8,309 nt of DNA from an uncultured Eubacteriales bacterium. GTDB taxonomy: Bacteria > Bacillota > Clostridia > Oscillospirales > Acutalibacteraceae. A model generated the notes under the pieces. The model was not told the DNA's origin and did not search any database. It worked only from the letters and a program-made list of their open reading frames with translations. The position numbers were made by a program, and so were the translations under genes. The DNA lies in assembly GCA_934408795.1 (NCBI GenBank), contig CAKRVQ010000037.1:1-8309 (forward strand). The letters run 5' to 3'. Positions 5,904 to 8,309 of this stretch are shown here, in pieces (the first letter of the stretch is position 1; each line of letters starts with the position of its first letter).

Positions 5904-6590
5904 ATGCCGAAACGCAGTTCCGGCAGCATCATAAGTGCGGTAATGAAGCCAGTGGGGATGGTACTGTCCCCATTGGCTTTTGCTCTTGTAATAGTACTTG
6001 TAACACTCCTGGCGCTGAATCAGACCGTAGGAAATGTGATAGGATACGGACAGGTCCTGTTTATGGAGCAGCCTTCTAACAATGATGCCGAAAACATTTT
6101 CGAACCTTCCGCAAAGGATAGCGGAACGGTAAATATTAAAGATGTGACCTTCCCGACATATGAAAGAGTATACGGACATATCACGATCGACTCAGGACCT
6201 ATTGACTGTCCGCTGGTTTACGGTGATACCGAGACCGCTATTGCGAGAGGGGCAGGTCAGTATATCGGAAGCAGAATAATCGGTTACGGCGGCACCACCC
6301 TGATATGCGCTCATATAAACCGACAGTTTGCTAATCTTCATAATGTCAAAGCCGGCGACTACATCAAGATAGCAACGACATACGGTTCGTATGTCTACAA
6401 AGTGTCATATGCAGGTGTAAATGCTGCTGACGACAAAACGGTTTTTGATCTCTCACGCGAGGATGAAAATGTGGTACTGTATACCTGCTATTACCAAAGA
6501 ACGGCGTTCGGCAGCGTAAAGATGAGATATTTTGTGTGTGCAGATTATGTGTCCGGACCGATGATAGTGGATGGGGAGGTATCGCAATGA
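5904..6590 (+). CDS. Class D-like sortase
   Basis: This 228-residue cysteine transpeptidase is predicted to cleave sorting signals and attach surface proteins to the cell wall. One membrane segment lies near the N-terminus (about 18-41), followed by a linker and the sortase barrel (about 80-220). The catalytic residues are H137 (CAHIN), C195 (LYTCYY) and R208 (KMRYFV). The C-to-R distance of 13 equals that of Staphylococcus SrtA. The context YGHITIDSGPIDCPLVYG and GAGQYIGS fits the class A/D group, and class D is my best guess. It starts one base after the surface-protein stop with no good ribosome binding site, so it likely depends on translational coupling. Bases 5947-5981 of its own coding region form a terminator-like hairpin encoding residues 15-26. 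The pairing with the preceding gene suggests a dedicated substrate. Confidence 0.88.
   Translation: MPKRSSGSIISAVMKPVGMVLSPLAFALVIVLVTLLALNQTVGNVIGYGQVLFMEQPSNNDAENIFEPSAKDSGTVNIKDVTFPTYERVYGHITIDSGPIDCPLVYGDTETAIARGAGQYIGSRIIGYGGTTLICAHINRQFANLHNVKAGDYIKIATTYGSYVYKVSYAGVNAADDKTVFDLSREDENVVLYTCYYQRTAFGSVKMRYFVCADYVSGPMIVDGEVSQ
5947..5981 (+). terminator. Intragenic terminator-like hairpin, possible attenuator or REP-like insert
   Basis: AGCCAGTGGGGA (5947-5958) pairs with TCCCCATTGGCT (5967-5978): eleven Watson-Crick pairs and one G-U pair around an eight-base loop, followed by TTTT (5978-5981). This is the shape of an intrinsic terminator, although it lies within the start of the sortase reading frame and its U-run is short. 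It would let most transcripts end after the surface protein. The GGGGA...TCCCC core with a TGGTACTG loop also resembles REP-type palindromes found in Bacillota, so it may be an inserted element tolerated in frame. Confidence 0.55.
6573..6580 (+). promoter_or_regulatory. Ribosome binding site that sets the start of the four-TM protein
   Basis: GGGGAGGT lies six bases before the ATG at 6587. The in-frame upstream ATG at 6536 lacks such a site, would overlap the sortase by 55 bases, and adds 17 polar residues in front of an ordinary MKKR start. Confidence 0.85.
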
Positions 6591-7471
6591 AAAAAAGAGT
6601 CCCTGCCGTTATCATATCAATGATACTCTCATTGTTTTCAGCTGTTGTGATCTTTGCCATTTGCATCGTGGCGCTTTTAAAGTGCACTCTTTTGGATGAG
6701 AACACCGTATACAGATCATTGAATAATACAGATTACACAACCATGCTCAGCGATGAGATCAAAGGTAAGTGGGATAACCTTGCTTCTATATGCGGTGTCG
6801 AAGACCGCGAAGAGCTATTGGCGCTTGTGACCCCCGAATTGGTGCTGAGTGACACAAAAGAGTACTTCAGACAGTCATATGCGGATGAAACTACGACCGA
6901 AAATACAGATCTGCGAAATCGGGTGTATGATATCGTCGAACAATATGCAAAAGGACATGATGCACACCTGATATCCGACGAAGAGCTTGAGAAAAACATA
7001 AATGACCTTGTAGATTACTGTATGGATGATTACAACAGTGCAGTCAAGGTCAGATTTATGCCGACGGTCATAAGCTCACTTAACAGAGTGAATACTCTGC
7101 TGGTCTCTGCAGCGATCGCCTGTGCGGTCGTATTGGTCTTGTTTGCAGTGTTTACTTTTTTCCTTCAGGTTAGGAGAAGAGACGCATTGTACTATATGTC
7201 GATCTCACTTCTTACAAACGCGGTCGTGTTTTGGGCAGCGCATTTTGTCGTGATAAGAAACGGGTATATAGACAGGATCCCGGTTGCAAAGACCGCCCTA
7301 TATTATCTGGTGACCGACTATCTGAGATACTGCCTTGCGGTAATAAAAAACATTGCCGTCATACTGTCGGTATCGGCAGTAGTGCTTATCGCAATCTATA
7401 TATCAATAGGCATAGTGTCTTATTTTCGTAACAAAAGGGCGCCTGCCTCCGATAAAGGAATTACCGAATAG
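6587..7471 (+). CDS. Four-TM membrane protein of unknown function in the sortase module
   Basis: I do not recognise this 294-residue protein. It has a membrane helix at about 5-31, an acidic, helix-rich extracytoplasmic region (about 35-165) with few hydrophobic stretches, and three further helices at about 169-193, 203-223 and 253-279, ending in a basic then polar tail. The arrangement of one helix, a large outer domain and three helices suggests a membrane scaffold, sensor or chaperone rather than a transporter, but that is inference. It overlaps the sortase stop by four bases (ATGA) and has a very strong ribosome binding site, so it is probably made in its own right and not only by coupling. 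Its lysine codons favour AAA (9 of 13), unlike the surface-protein gene. It is the last gene before the GC-rich hairpin at 7598-7648, so it belongs to the module. Confidence 0.75.
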   Translation: MKKRVPAVIISMILSLFSAVVIFAICIVALLKCTLLDENTVYRSLNNTDYTTMLSDEIKGKWDNLASICGVEDREELLALVTPELVLSDTKEYFRQSYADETTTENTDLRNRVYDIVEQYAKGHDAHLISDEELEKNINDLVDYCMDDYNSAVKVRFMPTVISSLNRVNTLLVSAAIACAVVLVLFAVFTFFLQVRRRDALYYMSISLLTNAVVFWAAHFVVIRNGYIDRIPVAKTALYYLVTDYLRYCLAVIKNIAVILSVSAVVLIAIYISIGIVSYFRNKRAPASDKGITE

Positions 7472-7478
7472 AATAACC

Positions 7479-7594
7479 GCCGATCGCCGTCTGCGGTCGG
7501 TCGCAATCAGCTCACCCGCCGCACCGTGCGCGGCGGGTACATTTATGCCCGTAAGCTTTGAATATAGGTTATGCCGATCGCGGCAACCGACCGC
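7479..7594. repeat. GC-rich repeat cluster downstream of the module
   Basis: GCCGATCGC occurs twice in the same orientation (7479-7487 and 7573-7581). GCGGTCGGT (7493-7501) has its exact inverse ACCGACCGC at 7586-7594. The inverted pair encloses the 9-bp hairpin at 7514-7538. The result is a nested, GC-rich structured segment unlike the coding DNA around it. It may be a composite terminator or a short palindromic repeat family. Confidence 0.5.
7514..7538. terminator. First GC-rich hairpin after the module, weak terminator
   Basis: ACCCGCCGC (7514-7522) and GCGGCGGGT (7530-7538) form a perfect nine-base-pair stem with a seven-base loop. Only a poor T-stretch (ACATTTA) follows, so on its own it would stop transcription weakly. 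Confidence 0.45.
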
Positions 7595-7597
7595 ACC

Positions 7598-7648
7598 GCG
7601 CGCCCACCGGAGCACATTCCGCGCTCCGACGGGCGCGCTCACTTTTTT
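7598..7648 (+). terminator. Strong intrinsic terminator of the sortase module
   Basis: GCGCGCCC (7598-7605) pairs with GGGCGCGC (7631-7638). After a 2x2 internal loop, CGGAGC (7608-7613) pairs with GCTCCG (7623-7628) around a nine-base loop. Six T residues follow at 7643-7648, four bases after the stem. It lies about 130 bases after the stop of the last gene of the module. Confidence 0.7.
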
Positions 7649-7902
7649 ATCTGTCATAACGACCGTTATTGATATGCATTGCCCGCCGTGTTGCGGTCAG
7701 CTTAACCATAAGCCGCTTCTTGATACACACGACAGAAATATAGTTTCGCTCCCGAAATATCGACATACGCACGCATTTCGGAAAAGATGCCTCTGTCCGC
7801 CTTCCCATACCCAATCTGTGTCGAAATATGTCGTCATTTGCCGAAAAACAGAACGCGACTCTGTCGAAGGTGACGAACATCATCGGAGAATATTGTACTT
7901 AC

Positions 7903-7934
7903 TTACAAAACTGAGAAGTGTTACAGTTTTGTAA
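7903..7934. promoter_or_regulatory. Perfect 11-bp inverted repeat, likely operator
   Basis: TTACAAAACTG (7903-7913) is repeated as its exact inverse CAGTTTTGTAA (7924-7934) with a ten-base spacer. The centre-to-centre distance of 21 bases is two helical turns, as expected for a dimeric regulator. It ends directly against the possible -35 at 7935. It could alternatively be an RNA hairpin, but it is AT-rich and is not followed by a clean U-run. Confidence 0.55.
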
Positions 7935-7963
7935 TTGTATTATGGATCGAAAAGGACTATTAT
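7935..7963 (+). promoter_or_regulatory. Possible promoter of the zinc-ribbon gene
   Basis: TTGTAT (7935-7940) is followed after 17 bases by TATTAT (7958-7963), a 5/6 match to the -10 consensus. Transcription would begin near 7970, giving a leader of about 78 nt. The -35 is weak, which would suit activation from the inverted repeat immediately upstream. Confidence 0.4.
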
Positions 7964-7967
7964 TACC

Positions 7968-8043
7968 GTGAAGATCAACACTTCACAACCTGTCCGTCTG
8001 ATTGCGTATCGTCCCGGTCGGACACAGATAACAGGGGAGACGG
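7968..8043 (+). promoter_or_regulatory. Leader hairpins before the zinc-ribbon gene, one competing with the ribosome binding site
   Basis: GTGAAG/CTTCAC (7968-7973 with 7981-7986) forms a first hairpin. TGTCCG (7991-7996) pairs with CGGACA (8019-8024). Its 3' half plus three bases, CCGTCT (7994-7999), can instead pair with AGACGG (8038-8043), which overlaps the end of the GGGGAG ribosome binding site (8034-8039). The two pairings exclude each other. Six-base matches occur by chance, so this is tentative. Confidence 0.25.
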
Positions 8044-8047
8044 ATGC

Positions 8048-8309
8048 ATGAACAGAGAACGATGCCCATGGTGCGGAAAAAGAGTAGATTATCATCATGA
8101 TGCCGGGCGTGCGAGAGATAAGAAACTCCCGCGGTTTTTTTGCTTTGCCCGCTGCAGCAACTGCGATGGGTATTACGGTCAGGCGGTTTATGATTCGACA
8201 TATATGAAAATAATGTTTTGGTTGTTCCTGCCGGTCGCCGTTATAACATTTGCCTTTGAATTTGCACCGCTTATGGTAGTTTATATTGCATTGATCTTTC
8301 CGTCGGTCT
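8048..8309 (+). CDS. Zinc-ribbon membrane protein, 5' part only
   Basis: The reading frame runs off the window after 87 codons. I do not recognise a named family. The N-terminus has two CxxC pairs, C6/C9 (CPWCGK) and C36/C39 (CSNC), that would form a zinc ribbon, with an additional C32 and a basic stretch between them. A hydrophobic region starting at about residue 55 (MFWLFLPVAVITF...) indicates one or two membrane helices, so the zinc ribbon is probably cytoplasmic. The ATG at 8048 has GGGGAG eight bases upstream; the ATG at 8044 is in another frame. The rest of the protein is needed to say more. Confidence 0.7.
   Translation, partial: MNRERCPWCGKRVDYHHDAGRARDKKLPRFFCFARCSNCDGYYGQAVYDSTYMKIMFWLFLPVAVITFAFEFAPLMVVYIALIFPSV

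Larger units (their letters stand above)
7649..8047. other. About 400 bases without a credible gene
   Basis: Open frames on either strand lack ribosome binding sites, cross the preceding terminator, or have unlikely composition. I see a repeated CGAAATAT (7753-7760, 7822-7829), an inverted CGACATA/TATGTCG pair (7761-7767, 7827-7833), the 11-bp palindromic arms at 7903-7934, a possible promoter at 7935-7963, and two small hairpins before the last gene. The part from 7650 to 7900 shows nothing else; it could hold an unrecognised RNA or decayed sequence. Confidence 0.5.

Noticed and set aside
5321..5932. Minus-strand open frame of 203 codons opposite the surface-protein gene
   Set aside because: The plus-strand gene has a perfect ribosome binding site, signal peptide and membrane tail; the antisense frame mirrors it and has no start signals.
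6536..6586. N-terminal extension of the four-TM protein from ATG 6536
   Set aside because: There is no ribosome binding site, it overlaps the sortase by 55 bases, and a strong GGGGAGGT site serves ATG 6587.
7647..7883. Minus-strand open frame of 78 codons in the gap
   Set aside because: There is no Shine-Dalgarno sequence before its ATG and no recognisable domain; it could be a remnant, but nothing supports that.
7545..7934. Plus-strand open frame of 129 codons after the sortase module
   Set aside because: It runs through the terminator hairpin, has no ribosome binding site, and its Arg/Pro/His/Cys-rich composition is unlike a real protein.

Overview
The window looks like chromosomal DNA from a Gram-positive member of the Bacillota, most likely the Clostridia (Oscillospirales/Ruminococcaceae-like). 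That rests on an ECF-type vitamin transporter subunit, a sortase with a surface-protein partner, strong GGAGG-type ribosome binding sites, consensus SigA-like promoters, and a lipoprotein plus a membrane-anchored amidase with no outer-membrane features. The taxonomic placement is inference. I see no phage, insertion sequence, CRISPR array, tRNA or rRNA.

Layout. (1) 75-3063, minus strand: a two-gene cell-wall operon. The promoter-proximal gene encodes a glycoside-hydrolase-like GHL10/YngK-type lipoprotein. Four bases later comes a membrane-anchored N-acetylmuramoyl-L-alanine amidase (Amidase_3). A promoter at 3119-3147 drives it. (2) 3299-3580, plus strand: a small DUF1294 membrane protein, possibly from a divergent promoter whose -10 abuts the one driving the operon. 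(3) 3892-5132, plus strand: ribU (riboflavin ECF S component, TTG start) overlapping nth (endonuclease III) by 4 bases. They follow a near-perfect promoter and a leader of about 120 nt that is not an FMN riboswitch. (4) 5244-7648, plus strand: a self-contained three-gene module of a small secreted surface protein with a C-terminal sorting-signal-like tail, a class D-like sortase and a four-TM membrane protein of unknown function. It has its own promoter and a strong GC-rich terminator. (5) 7649-8047: about 400 bases without a credible gene, containing an 11-bp perfect inverted repeat and a possible promoter. (6) From 8048: the 5' part of a zinc-ribbon membrane protein cut by the window edge.

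How the genes fit together. The window is dominated by envelope functions. The amidase would strip stem peptides from peptidoglycan, and the GHL10 lipoprotein is a plausible hydrolase of the resulting stripped glycan. The second module looks like a dedicated sortase plus substrate pair. Its first gene has AAG-rich codon use typical of high expression. The beginning of the sortase ORF carries a 12-bp terminator-like hairpin that could lower sortase and membrane-protein levels relative to the surface protein. This module, with its non-canonical VKTTG sorting motif and unknown polytopic partner, is the best candidate for an undescribed system here.
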